Assembly (NCBI RefSeq): GCF_031569985.1
Contig: NZ_JAMQKA010000019.1
Location: 1 to 64,000 of the forward strand
Direction: 5' to 3'
DNA length: 64,000 bases
Source of the DNA: JAMQKA01 sp031569985
GTDB taxonomy: Bacteria > Bacteroidota > Rhodothermia > Balneolales > Balneolaceae
Both the position numbers and the translations under genes were made by a program. The notes beneath the pieces are model-generated. The model saw nothing but the letters and a program-made list of their open reading frames with translations. It searched no databases and was not told the DNA's origin. Position 1 is the first letter of the stretch. Every line of letters starts with the position of its first letter. This document shows, piece by piece, positions 26,331 to 34,766 of the stretch.

Positions 26331-28805
26331 TTAATACTCTTTGCCAAATGAGGGGGCATTACTTATCCGAAGGATATCGGCAATGATACCACTGGCCGTG
26401 ACATTTGCCCCGGCACCGGGTCCTTTTACCACGATTGGGCTCTCCTCGTAATGCTGGGTCTTGAAAGCGATAATGTTATCACTGCCCTTCAGCCCATAGA
26501 ACGGGTGTTCGGCACCGATCTGCTCTAGCTTCACCGTCGCCTGACCGTCCTCATAGCGAGCAATATAGCACAATTTATTGTTATTGGACTGCGCCTCTTC
26601 GTAAAGCTCCTGGAACTCGTCGTCATAATCTTCCAGGATATCGAAAAATTCCTCCACTGTAGGCACCTCTCGTGCCGGTTCAGGGACCAGGTTTTGAATG
26701 TCGATGTTCTCGAACTCCAGCTTCAGACCTGCTTCACGCGCCAGTATCAGCAGCTTGCGTCCCACGTCCTGTCCGTTGAGATCCTCTCGGGGATCAGGCT
26801 CGGTAAAGCCTTTTTCCCGCGCAGTACGCACTACCTGGCTAAAGGGTTCACTTCCGTCAAAGGTATTGAAAATATAGCTGAGCGTGCCTGAAAATACGCC
26901 CTCTATCTTCAATATGCTGTCACCGGTCAGGATCTGCTCTTTTAGCGTGGCTACGACCGGTAGTCCCGCACCCACATTTGTTTCATAGAGATACGCGACA
27001 TTGTGTTGTAATGCCAGTTCCTGCAGTTCCTCGTACTTGGACAGCGAGCTGGAATTAGCCTTTTTATTAGCCGTAACAATAGAGACGCTGGATTTCAGCA
27101 CATTGGAATAGGTATTGGCAATTTCATCACTGGCCGTACAGTCGATAAAAATACTGTTCGAGAGATTCAGTTCGCTCATCTGCTCAATGAACTTCTCAAT
27201 ATCTGCCGACTCACCGTTTTCATCCAGCTCATCTTTCCAGTGTTCCATTGAGATACCTTCTTCGTCGATCAGGAATTTCTTGCTGTTGGAAACCCCTGCT
27301 AACTTCAGATCAATGAAATAGTCATCCAGCAATTTCTGCGTCTGCTTCCGGATCAGTTTTAACAATGTACCACCGATCAATCCCACTCCAACAAGGAATA
27401 GGTTCACGGTTTTGATCCTGGAAAGGAAGAAGGCATCGTGCAGGGTATTCAGGGTTTTGGTCTCATTTTTACGCTCGACGACCACCGAGATATTCCGTTC
27501 GGAAGACCCCTGGGCAATCGCCACTACGTTGATGCCGTTTCTCCCCAGTGACTGGAATACGCGGCCCGAAATGCCGGGTGTGTGGCGCATGTCATCCCCT
27601 ACAATTGCGACAATCGAAAGCTCGTGTTCTACTAATATCTCGTCGATCACCCCGTCATTGAGCTCATATTTGAACTCCTGCTCAATCGATTCGCGCGCTG
27701 CCTCCGCCTGTGAAGGTAACACAGCCAGGCAGACCGTATGCTCCGACGAGGCCTGGGTAATCATAATGATATTTACACCGGCATCGGCCAATGCACTAAA
27801 TATTCGTGAAGCTACGCCGGTCACGCCGATCATGCCACTGCCACGGATGGTGAGCAGCGTCACGTTATCGATGGAGGAGATCCCTTTAATGCTCGACTCC
27901 CCGCTTCTCGACTCCGCACTGATCGTGGTTCCCTCCTGCTCAGGCTTGAAGGTATTCTTAATCAAGATGGGGATGGAAACTTTCATCGCCGGCTGCATGG
28001 TGGGCGGATAAACCACTTTGGCTCCAAAATGAGAGAGCTCCATCGCCTCTTCATAGGAAAGCTGCGGTATCACAAAATAACGCTTCACCTTGCGGGGATC
28101 GGCGGTCATGATGCCCTCAATATCGGTCCACAGCTCAATAGCCTCCGCCTTCAGTGCAGCTCCCAGCAGTGATGCCGTGTAGTCCGAACCACCGCGTCCC
28201 AGTGTAGTAGCTTCATCGGTAAGCGTTGACGCTATAAAACCGGTAACCACCTGCACGCTGTCTTCATCGAGCTTTTTATAATATTCGCGGATGGCCGGGT
28301 AGGTTTCCTCGGTCAGCACCCGGGCTGACCCAAACCTCTTATCTGTCTTAATGATCTTTCGCGCATCCAAATAACCCGCATTGATCTCCTTGTCAGACAA
28401 ATACTGACTGATAATAAACGCAGAAAAACGCTCTCCAAAACCTAAAACAAAATCACGGGTACGGTCTGTCAGTTCACGGGTCAGTGATACCCCGTGGAGC
28501 ACATCATCCAGCTCGTTAAACATCATCTTGAACTGTGCCAGCGTGCGGCTCTGTTTCTGGATGCTCAAAAGTTCCTTAATCACCTTGTTGTGACGCGCCT
28601 CGATATCATCCAGGATATCGGAATAGCTCTCATCGCCTTCAGCCGCTTTAACTACCGCTTCTTCCAGTAGGTCGGTAACACCTCCAAAAGCTGAGACTAC
28701 AACGGCCAGTCGGTGGTCCGCCAATTTATCGACAATGATCTTCCTGACCTGCCGGATAGCTTCGCTGTTTGCAACGGAGGAGCCCCCGAATTTTAAAATA
28801 CGCAT
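26331..28805 (-). CDS. thrA: Bifunctional aspartokinase/homoserine dehydrogenase
   Basis: This 824-residue fusion has the size and order of E. coli ThrA. The aspartokinase is at about 1-295 (MRILKFGGSSVANSE, TTLGRGGSDYTA). Paired ACT regulatory domains follow at about 315-460 (LTIRGSGMIGVTGVA; IVAIVGDDMRHTPGISGRVF). The homoserine dehydrogenase is at about 465-820 (LFLVGVGLIGGTLL, VTANKKANS, YETNVGAGLPVV, DLNGQDVGRKLLIL). It catalyses the first and third steps of the aspartate pathway and is probably feedback-inhibited through its ACT domains. It follows dapD with a 164-bp gap carrying another dispersed inverted repeat, so it may be in one transcript with the dap genes or have its own promoter. 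Confidence 0.96.
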   Translation of the reverse strand: MRILKFGGSSVANSEAIRQVRKIIVDKLADHRLAVVVSAFGGVTDLLEEAVVKAAEGDESYSDILDDIEARHNKVIKELLSIQKQSRTLAQFKMMFNELDDVLHGVSLTRELTDRTRDFVLGFGERFSAFIISQYLSDKEINAGYLDARKIIKTDKRFGSARVLTEETYPAIREYYKKLDEDSVQVVTGFIASTLTDEATTLGRGGSDYTASLLGAALKAEAIELWTDIEGIMTADPRKVKRYFVIPQLSYEEAMELSHFGAKVVYPPTMQPAMKVSIPILIKNTFKPEQEGTTISAESRSGESSIKGISSIDNVTLLTIRGSGMIGVTGVASRIFSALADAGVNIIMITQASSEHTVCLAVLPSQAEAARESIEQEFKYELNDGVIDEILVEHELSIVAIVGDDMRHTPGISGRVFQSLGRNGINVVAIAQGSSERNISVVVERKNETKTLNTLHDAFFLSRIKTVNLFLVGVGLIGGTLLKLIRKQTQKLLDDYFIDLKLAGVSNSKKFLIDEEGISMEHWKDELDENGESADIEKFIEQMSELNLSNSIFIDCTASDEIANTYSNVLKSSVSIVTANKKANSSSLSKYEELQELALQHNVAYLYETNVGAGLPVVATLKEQILTGDSILKIEGVFSGTLSYIFNTFDGSEPFSQVVRTAREKGFTEPDPREDLNGQDVGRKLLILAREAGLKLEFENIDIQNLVPEPAREVPTVEEFFDILEDYDDEFQELYEEAQSNNNKLCYIARYEDGQATVKLEQIGAEHPFYGLKGSDNIIAFKTQHYEESPIVVKGPGAGANVTASGIIADILRISNAPSFGKEY

Positions 28806-28871
28806 GTATACGTTCTGTCGTTTGGTTATGGATTAATCGCTTTTTCGATCAGAATCCAAATTTATAATAAG

Positions 28872-28950
28872 GGAACGCGGGTTACACAGGTAGAACAGGC
28901 TAACTTCTATAGCTAGATTTAAGCCGCTCGACCGGTATTATCCGCGTTCC
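28872..28950. repeat. Dispersed inverted repeat, dapD-thrA gap
   Basis: GGAACGCGG (28872-28880) and CCGCGTTCC (28942-28950) bound a 79-bp element of the same general type as the GAACGCAGAT repeats. Its middle contains ACACAGG and GAACAGG fragments. Confidence 0.65.
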
Positions 28951-28969
28951 AAACATTTATGATCAATAT

Positions 28970-29725
28970 CTATCGAAGGACATCCTCGAGCACAAGCGAT
29001 GCATCACTCTGCTCATCTCGATATTTCACAATCATTGGACATGAGATAGAAAGTCCCTGCTCTTTGGCCCAATTGCCTGATGCCGGACGTGTGCCCGGAA
29101 TCACAACGGCGCCTTCGGGAATCGGTGCTCCCTTTTCACGGACTTCTTCATTCACGCAGTCATACACTGGTATCGACTTGGAGAGCGTGACGCCCGGTGC
29201 AATTACGGCACGTTTCTTCACCAGGATTCCTTCCACAATAACAGACCCGGCGCCGATAAAGCACTCATCCTCGACTACAACCGGGGTGAGTCCCACCGGT
29301 TCGAGCACGCCGCCCAGCTGAACGCCGGCTGACAGGTGCACATTTTTGCCCACCTGTGCGCAGGAACCAACAAGTGCGTGGCTGTCAATCATAGAGCCTT
29401 CATCAACATAACCGCCAACATTTACATAGGCCGGCGGCATGATAATAACATTTTCCGCTACATAGGCACCGCGACGAACTGCTGAGCCACCCGGAACCAA
29501 CCGAACATTGTCGCCCGCCTTAAACATCCGCGGCGGCAGGTTGTCTTTGTCTACGAATCCTTCATAAATGCCGGAGTACTCCGTGTTTTCTCCCGCACCA
29601 AAAGCAGCAAGAATGGCCTCTTTAACCTCAACATTGGCCACCCATTGATCGCCATTTGGATTAGCAGCCCGAATTTCGCCGGTTTCAAGTTTGCTCAGTA
29701 TGTCGTTCCAGTCGATATCACTCAT
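28970..29725 (-). CDS. dapD: Tetrahydrodipicolinate N-succinyltransferase
   Basis: A 251-residue left-handed beta-helix acyltransferase with hexapeptide-type repeats (YVAENVIIMPPAYVNVGGYV, MIDSHALVGSCAQVGKNVHL, LGGVLEPVGLTPVVVEDECF). These are diagnostic of DapD, which succinylates tetrahydrodipicolinate in the lysine/meso-diaminopimelate pathway. It is slightly shorter than the E. coli enzyme (about 274), missing part of the N-terminal helical region. Its start overlaps the dapA stop by 4 bp (ATGA), so the two are translationally coupled. Confidence 0.94.
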   Translation of the reverse strand: MSDIDWNDILSKLETGEIRAANPNGDQWVANVEVKEAILAAFGAGENTEYSGIYEGFVDKDNLPPRMFKAGDNVRLVPGGSAVRRGAYVAENVIIMPPAYVNVGGYVDEGSMIDSHALVGSCAQVGKNVHLSAGVQLGGVLEPVGLTPVVVEDECFIGAGSVIVEGILVKKRAVIAPGVTLSKSIPVYDCVNEEVREKGAPIPEGAVVIPGTRPASGNWAKEQGLSISCPMIVKYRDEQSDASLVLEDVLR

Positions 29726-30618
29726 TTAACTTTGTTCTCCTCGTACCATTTGGTTATCGATTCATCTGCCTTAAGCAGTCGTTTGGTATCTTTTAAATCT
29801 TTGTCAGTCAGCGGCGGGCGCAGCGTGCTCGATTTGATCCATCCCTTCTCTTTCAATAATACTTTGGAAGGGATGGGATTCGAAACAGAAAACAGGGAGG
29901 CTATCGGCTCCTTCCAGTGGGGAACCAAATCCCTGGTGTTGCCTTCGAGGCACAGTTCCACATAGCGATGCGTGGCTTTGGGCCATACATTTGCCATTAC
30001 GGAGACAAGCCCACGGCAGCCGTTCAGTGAGAAATACGGCGTCCAGCCGTCATCGCCGCTATACATGGGCACGCTGGGGGCCGCCATGCGGTAGGCCTGG
30101 AAATGTTCAATGCTGCCACCCGCTTCTTTCATGGCATACATATTGGGATGATCTGAAAGTGTAGCCAAAGCCTGTTTCTCCAGCCAAGACCCAGTTCGCG
30201 AGGGGACATTATAGAGCATACACGGCTTGTTGGCAGCATCCATCAGAGCCTTAAACCACTCAATTTGTCCCTGCAGCTCAGGTTTGGCGTAGAGCGGGGT
30301 GACCAGCAGAAATGCATCGGGTCCAAACTCCTGGCAGCTCTCAATCCACTCAATCTGCTCGCGGAGGTTAAATCCACCAACTCCCACCATAATGGGGACA
30401 TCGATGTTTAGGCTGGTGGCGGTGTGTACTACCTGTCTCTTATCTTCATACCCCAGGGCCAGGCCTTCGCCCGTGCTGCCCAGGATCAATACGCCATTGC
30501 CCGCTTCGTCCTGCTTGTGAATCAATGTTGCAAGATCCTCAAGGTCCAGATCGCCGTTCTCTTGCATCGGCGTAACCAGTGCGGTCCAAACATTGGTATC
30601 ATTCAAAGTAGAATCCAT
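29722..30618 (-). CDS. dapA: 4-hydroxy-tetrahydrodipicolinate synthase
   Basis: The 298-residue DapA/NAL-superfamily TIM barrel has the Schiff-base Lys in MYAMKEAGGSIEHF, the catalytic Tyr in MLYNVPSRTG, and GSTGEGLAL in place of the usual GTTGES. It condenses pyruvate with aspartate semialdehyde. Placement between dapB and dapD secures the assignment over other family members such as N-acetylneuraminate lyase. It starts 1 bp after the dapB stop. Confidence 0.95.
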   Translation of the reverse strand: MDSTLNDTNVWTALVTPMQENGDLDLEDLATLIHKQDEAGNGVLILGSTGEGLALGYEDKRQVVHTATSLNIDVPIMVGVGGFNLREQIEWIESCQEFGPDAFLLVTPLYAKPELQGQIEWFKALMDAANKPCMLYNVPSRTGSWLEKQALATLSDHPNMYAMKEAGGSIEHFQAYRMAAPSVPMYSGDDGWTPYFSLNGCRGLVSVMANVWPKATHRYVELCLEGNTRDLVPHWKEPIASLFSVSNPIPSKVLLKEKGWIKSSTLRPPLTDKDLKDTKRLLKADESITKWYEENKVK

Positions 30619-30619
30619 G

Positions 30620-31297
30620 TTATCTATTATTCCCTATTGCCTGATCAAATATTGTTGAAAAATCGTAGAAGCCGGGCCCGACCTCATCCTTCACTATCTG
30701 CTCGGCAGCCCAGATTGCTCCTTTTGCAAAGACGGCCCGGTCGTGCGCCTGGTGCTTCAAAAAAATTGATTCGGAATCTGTTTTTACTGTTAACTCATGG
30801 ATGCCCTTGATATCTCCTTTTCGCTCGGAGGTTATCTCAGCATCTTTCCCCAGCCATTCTTTCCAGGATATCGCCGTTCCACTGGGTGCATCTTTTTTAT
30901 GGATGTGGTGAATTTCATGGATGAGGTACTCCGGGTTGTCAAGCATCTCCGAACCTTCTGAAATCACCTTGATCGCCCGCCGGATGATATTCATCCCCAA
31001 ACTGAAGTTGGATGCCTTGAGCCACTTGACCCCGGCCTCTTTCAGTGTGGAATCCAGGTCGGACGGCCACTCGTAGCCGGTACTCCCCCAAACTGCGGGG
31101 ATACCAGACTCCAGTACGGTATCAAAGACATCATCAACAGCAGCGCCCGGCACAAAAATGATGGCCGCATCCGCTTTCTTAAGCTTTTCCACCGTAGGCT
31201 GATAGTCGATGTCAAAAGCATCTGACAGCTGGTCTTCAGGTAATAATTCGACGACTTCACCACCGGTTTTCCCGGTGCCAATGACAGCTAGTTTCAT
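30620..31297 (-). CDS. dapB: 4-hydroxy-tetrahydrodipicolinate reductase
   Basis: A compact 225-residue DapB (E. coli about 273) with the nucleotide-binding MKLAVIGTGKTGGEV, ASNFSLGMNI, the catalytic HEIHHIHKKDAPSGTA, and HQAHDRAVFAKGA. It reduces the DapA product with NAD(P)H. It is the first gene of the minus-strand aspartate-family cluster. The upstream region shows no lysine riboswitch that I can recognise. Confidence 0.95.
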   Translation of the reverse strand: MKLAVIGTGKTGGEVVELLPEDQLSDAFDIDYQPTVEKLKKADAAIIFVPGAAVDDVFDTVLESGIPAVWGSTGYEWPSDLDSTLKEAGVKWLKASNFSLGMNIIRRAIKVISEGSEMLDNPEYLIHEIHHIHKKDAPSGTAISWKEWLGKDAEITSERKGDIKGIHELTVKTDSESIFLKHQAHDRAVFAKGAIWAAEQIVKDEVGPGFYDFSTIFDQAIGNNR

Positions 31298-31400
31298 GAA
31301 TATCAGTTAGTTATCGTTCCAAAAAAACAGAATGGTAAGTATAAGCTTTTCAGAAAGGATTTTCACACCCTATTACTATCTTTTATTCCACCACGCGAGA

Positions 31401-31435
31401 GGAATTAAAAATTGAGAATTAGGAATTAAAAATTG
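31401..31435. repeat. 7-bp period tandem array
   Basis: Five consecutive heptamers: GGAATTA, AAAATTG, AGAATTA, GGAATTA, AAAATTG. The outer two pairs are identical, giving a 14-bp direct repeat 21 bp apart. It lies upstream of dapB. Confidence 0.75.
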
Positions 31436-31667
31436 GTTTTCGATTTTGATTATATCTGTGTGCTAAATTCATTCAGACTTTCGCATCTCAATTACCAAAA
31501 CTTTTCTATCTATTATTCATCCTGATCAGCGGAAGAAGGGTCAGGGTGCTCAGAAGCCCCCAGCTTTTATTATCCCCATACCAAGGGTTTAAGCCAGTCA
31601 ATACTACGGTATTATCGATGGATAAGGGTAATTATAACATCTCCACATTAACCATGTTGAATGCCTA

Positions 31668-31799
31668 ATAAACAGTATCACAATCCATGAAAGCAGGTAT
31701 CATTACTTCTGATAAGTAATACCAAGAGTCTTGATAAATCTTTTCATAAAGAATGATAAACAGTGTCATAAATACTGATAAGTAGTATCATGAACTATG
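31668..31799. repeat. 22-bp period tandem array
   Basis: Six consecutive 22-bp units start at 31668, 31690, 31712, 31734, 31756 and 31778. All end in TG and five start with ATAA. Four carry a TCA at positions 11-13 (units 1, 2, 5 and 6), most clearly as CAGTATCA, CAGTGTCA and TAGTATCA. Units are degenerate but the period is exact. There are no spacers, so it is not CRISPR-like. Confidence 0.75.
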
Positions 31800-31813
31800 A
31801 CACTACTTATCAG
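31775..31813. terminator. Large hairpin downstream of the HU-DUF4469 gene
   Basis: A 17-bp stem with one mismatch pairs CTGATAAGTAGTATCAT (31775-31791) with 31797-31813 around the 5-nt loop GAACT. It lies about 45 bp past the stop of the minus-strand HU-DUF4469 gene and overlaps the last unit of the 22-bp array. A clean T-run is lacking, so a terminator role is tentative. Confidence 0.4.
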
Positions 31814-31858
31814 GGATTCTATAACTATAGTGATAGAGTAACAAATAGGCAGGTTCAG

Positions 31859-32557
31859 TCAGTTAATCACTACTGGGTCCTGAAGTTGTCCTTTACGGAT
31901 TTCTGAAGTGCCTCGTATAATTGTCCGCACTTCCAGCTCATATTCTCCCTCAGGAATGCTGTAAGGCAGTTGGAATATGAGCGTGCTGGGTTTGTTGTGA
32001 ACAACCATTTCCATTCTTCTCTCCTCACCATTCGATGACACCAGGAATATTCCCTGCCTTTCATCGTCAGGATTAAATTTGAGGAGGGACCCGATGAGCT
32101 TTAAGCCTCCTCCGGGGTCCAGCTCCAGGGTTCCAGACCTCGGACCAAAAGCTTTGACTCTTTCTATATCGGGGCGGGGCTTGGTTGCATATACCTTTTT
32201 CGGGGAAAGATCATCGGTGGCCTCGGTGAGTCTTGCTCCCGGACTCAGGCTTACCTTTATCTCATGGCGGTCGTGCTCAAAAGTGTCCATTTCACCTTCA
32301 AACGTGCCCGCTATCGTACATGATACCTGCATAATCGCAGTGTTGATGCGGTCTCCATCGGAAACAAATTTTGCAATGGCTCTCTCGTACTCCTCAATGA
32401 CACCAATGGCATCTGATTTGGTGATGCTGTGTCCTCCCCGGGCTATCCATTCGATAATGTCTTCCGTCGTGCGGGTTTTCTGTCCTCGGACCACAGCCCG
32501 GTGATCGTCGTCGTTTTCAGTTAATGGATTTGGATGAAGTGCATATTTAATAGGCAT
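31859..32557 (-). CDS. HU-like DNA-binding protein with C-terminal DUF4469
   Basis: This 232-residue protein has an N-terminal IHF/HU-like domain of the Bacteroidota type (about 1-125; MPIKYALHPNPLT, then SITKSDAIGVIEEYERAIAK). Its C-terminal region (about 130-232) matches the DUF4469 Ig-like module, with TLELDPGGGLKLIGSLLKF and LIFQLPYSIPEGEYELEV. Such proteins are chromosome-architecture-like in their N-terminal half; the role of the C-terminal half is unknown. It stands alone, flanked by repeat-rich spacers of over 500 bp on both sides. The 22-bp array lies just past its 3' end, so a binding relationship is conceivable but unproven. Confidence 0.82.
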   Translation of the reverse strand: MPIKYALHPNPLTENDDDHRAVVRGQKTRTTEDIIEWIARGGHSITKSDAIGVIEEYERAIAKFVSDGDRINTAIMQVSCTIAGTFEGEMDTFEHDRHEIKVSLSPGARLTEATDDLSPKKVYATKPRPDIERVKAFGPRSGTLELDPGGGLKLIGSLLKFNPDDERQGIFLVSSNGEERRMEMVVHNKPSTLIFQLPYSIPEGEYELEVRTIIRGTSEIRKGQLQDPVVIN

Positions 32558-32654
32558 AATATCCTCTCTTCATTTGTTATGGTTGTGATATCATAGGTTC
32601 TGCTACCCTATAGATCGGTGCGAGAGGAAATCCTTACAAAAAAATTTTATTTCA

Positions 32655-32760
32655 TTGGGAGATCGCCGCGTCGCGATGACATTTTAATGATCGAACAACA
32701 GTAACCTGTCATAGCGATATGAACGAAGTGCATCGTAGTCCTGGGCGAAAGTGTGGGGAG
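32655..32760. repeat. GTCATnGCGA-type dispersed inverted repeat
   Basis: The left arm GGGAGATCGCCGCGTCGCGA followed by TGACA and the right arm starting TGTCATAGCGA with GAACGAAGTGC resemble a repeat family seen in many bacterial genomes. Pairing is imperfect and the boundaries are approximate. Confidence 0.5.
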
Positions 32761-32787
32761 TGAAAACCGGTCGACTTCAACATGTAC

Positions 32788-32807
32788 GGGCACGGTGCAC
32801 CGTGCCC
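32788..32807. repeat. 20-nt perfect palindrome
   Basis: GGGCACGGTG followed by its exact complement CACCGTGCCC. It may be a solitary REP-type element or a binding site. No second copy was found in the window. Confidence 0.6.
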
Positions 32808-33114
32808 CAACACGCCGGGGATGGCAAGCAATTGTCAGGCGATGGCATATAAACACGCTTCGCTTGCCCGGGCGGTTCATAAATCACTAGACCGGATACT
32901 GAGTAATGAAGATTAGCAAGGTAACGTTGGGATCGTGAAAAATTCCCAGTGTGAACCCCTTCCACCACTGACTACATTCCCAAATCAATGCCGACCTTCC
33001 ATCCTTAGGCCTTCTGACGTTCGACTTAACCCTCAACAATTCAACGCGATATTTGCACTCTTGCCTAAACTAAAGTTAGATTCAGCTTTTAATCTTTGAA
33101 CAGAACTACTGCCT

Positions 33115-34374
33115 ATGACTACTCCGATGATCCTTGCTGCTCCACTGTTTACCAACGATGCCGTTGTTCTTGGCCTGCTCCTGCTGATCCTTGCGGCTAT
33201 CTTTGTTACCTCGAATATTGAAACTCCTTTCTGGCAAAAGTTTTATACGTTTGTCCCCTCCCTGCTGCTTTGTTATTTCATTCCCTCCATTTTCAACTCA
33301 CTGGGGATCATATCGGGAGAAGAATCAAACCTCTATTTTGTAGCCTCCCGCTATCTCTTGCCGGCCAGCCTGGTACTACTGACCATCAGCATAGATTTCA
33401 AGGGCATCCTGAACCTGGGTCCCAAGGCGATTATTATGTTTTTTGCCGGTACCATCGGCATCGTGATTGGCGGTCCCCTGGCGGTGCTTACCTTCTCCTA
33501 TATCGCCCCCGAGGTAGTCAGCGGCACGGGACCCGAAGCCGTGTGGCGCGGCCTTTCTACGGTAGCGGGCAGCTGGATCGGCGGCGGTGCCAACCAAACG
33601 GCGATGTACGAGGTATTTGATCCCAGTGATGACCTGTTCTCGGCCATGGTGACGGTGGATATCATTGTGGCCAACATCTGGCTGGCGTTTCTGCTGTACG
33701 GGGCCGGAATCTCAGAAAAGATCGATGCCTGGTTCAAGGCCGATGCCTCCCCGATTACTGAGCTCCGCAAGAAGATCGAGGATTATAAAGCAAGTATCGC
33801 CAAAATTCCTACACTCACGGACTTGACCACGATCGTAGCAGTGGCGTTCGTCATGACGGCGATCGGTCACCTTGGCGGGGATCTTATCGCGCCCTGGATC
33901 AAGGCCAATGCCCCACAGCTCAGTCGCCTCAGTCTGGATTCAAGCTTCTTCTGGATCATCGTCATCGCCACTACCGGCGGACTGGCCCTCTCCTTTACCC
34001 GGGCCCGGGACCTGGAGGGAGCGGGTGCTTCCAAAATCGGGAGCCTTTTTCTTTACATATTGGTGGCGACAATCGGTATGAAGATGAACGTGCTGGCAAT
34101 ATTTGAAAATCCCGGCTTTTTCCTGCTGGGGCTAATGTGGATTCTGATCCATGTGTTTATCCTGTTTGTGGTGGGCAAAATTATCAACGCTCCCTTCTTC
34201 TTTATAGCGGTTGGGAGTCAAGCCAATATCGGGGGAGCCGCTTCTGCGCCTATTGTGGCGTCTGCTTTTCATCCCGCGCTGGCACCGGTTGGTGTATTGC
34301 TGGCGGTCTTCGGCTATGCCGTCGGCACGTATGGGGCATGGCTCTGTGCTATCTTGATGCAGATGGTGAGTTGA
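33115..34374 (+). CDS. DUF819 family integral membrane protein
   Basis: A 419-residue hydrophobic protein with about 11-12 transmembrane segments. It carries the DUF819 signatures WRGLSTVAGSWIGGGANQTA, TVDIIVANIWLAFLLYGAG, and FIAVGSQANIGGAASAPIVA with VGVLLAVFGYAVGTYGA. The two Gly-rich, Asn-containing re-entrant-looking motifs in the two halves suggest an inverted-repeat transporter. No substrate is known to me for the family. It stands alone with long spacers on both sides. Confidence 0.88.
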   Translation: MTTPMILAAPLFTNDAVVLGLLLLILAAIFVTSNIETPFWQKFYTFVPSLLLCYFIPSIFNSLGIISGEESNLYFVASRYLLPASLVLLTISIDFKGILNLGPKAIIMFFAGTIGIVIGGPLAVLTFSYIAPEVVSGTGPEAVWRGLSTVAGSWIGGGANQTAMYEVFDPSDDLFSAMVTVDIIVANIWLAFLLYGAGISEKIDAWFKADASPITELRKKIEDYKASIAKIPTLTDLTTIVAVAFVMTAIGHLGGDLIAPWIKANAPQLSRLSLDSSFFWIIVIATTGGLALSFTRARDLEGAGASKIGSLFLYILVATIGMKMNVLAIFENPGFFLLGLMWILIHVFILFVVGKIINAPFFFIAVGSQANIGGAASAPIVASAFHPALAPVGVLLAVFGYAVGTYGAWLCAILMQMVS

Positions 34375-34380
34375 AAGGCT

Positions 34381-34422
34381 AGAAGTTAGAAGTTGGAAGC
34401 TGGACGGTGGAAGTTAGAATGT
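34381..34422. repeat. 7-bp period tandem array
   Basis: Six heptamers: AGAAGTT, AGAAGTT, GGAAGCT, GGACGGT, GGAAGTT, AGAATGT. It begins 7 bp after the DUF819 stop codon. Confidence 0.75.
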
Positions 34423-34515
34423 GAGATCTGGCTTCTAAACTGTTGAATCAAACGCTTTTTATTTTTCGTATTGGCATTCAACCCATAACCAATTACTAAA
34501 TAAATCCAATTACCT

Positions 34516-34689
34516 ATGGCTGACAGAGTTGTGCACACAAAAGTTACAGAAACGGTTCGCGGTGGAATTACCTTGGGATCGGCGTTGGCTGTTACCATTT
34601 CGTGGTCCGTCAACAAATCTATAATTTGGGCGATCATTCACGGTATTTTAAGTTGGATATATGTGATATATTACGCGCTCTTTTATTGA
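34516..34689 (+). CDS. Small membrane protein, 57 aa
   Basis: An ATG at 34516 opens a 57-codon frame (MADRVVHTKVTETVRGG, a hydrophobic segment ITLGSALAVTISWSVNK, then SIIWAIIHGILSWIYVIYYA). The pattern of a short polar N-terminus and two closely spaced hydrophobic helices, with WAIIHGILSWIYVIYY, resembles small conserved membrane proteins I associate with Bacteroidota genomes. The composition is far from random, which supports it being real. The function is unknown. It lies in a 392-bp gap and is probably read with the next gene, 77 bp downstream. Confidence 0.7.
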   Translation: MADRVVHTKVTETVRGGITLGSALAVTISWSVNKSIIWAIIHGILSWIYVIYYALFY

Positions 34690-34766
34690 TCAACGGAATG
34701 ATAATCTCTGGCAAAGTAGTTTAGGAGACTACCGAGTCATTATGAATATTTTACTGTAGCATAGCG

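Larger units (their letters stand above)
31298..31858. other. Intergenic stretch with two tandem arrays
   Basis: No gene is visible. It contains a 7-bp period array (31401-31435), a 22-bp period array (31668-31799) and a large hairpin (31775-31813). The dapB promoter should lie in the first 100 bp, but no consensus element stands out. Confidence 0.6.
32558..33114. other. Intergenic stretch, repeat-containing
   Basis: No gene is visible. It holds an inverted repeat of the widespread GTCATnGCGA type (about 32655-32760), a 20-nt perfect palindrome (32788-32807), and a degenerate run of CTTCnGAC-like units near 32994-33050. I see no promoter that can be called with confidence for the DUF819 gene. 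Confidence 0.55.

Noticed and set aside
27412..28011. 199-codon plus-strand open frame opposite thrA
   Set aside because: Fully inside the bifunctional thrA gene on the opposite strand; no family resemblance.
31298..31400. Possible lysine riboswitch upstream of dapB
   Set aside because: The spacer lacks the length and the conserved purine-rich junctions of the L-box; only simple A+T-rich sequence is seen.
31668..31799. CRISPR array
   Set aside because: Units are directly adjacent with no spacers, the repeats are degenerate, and no cas genes are nearby.
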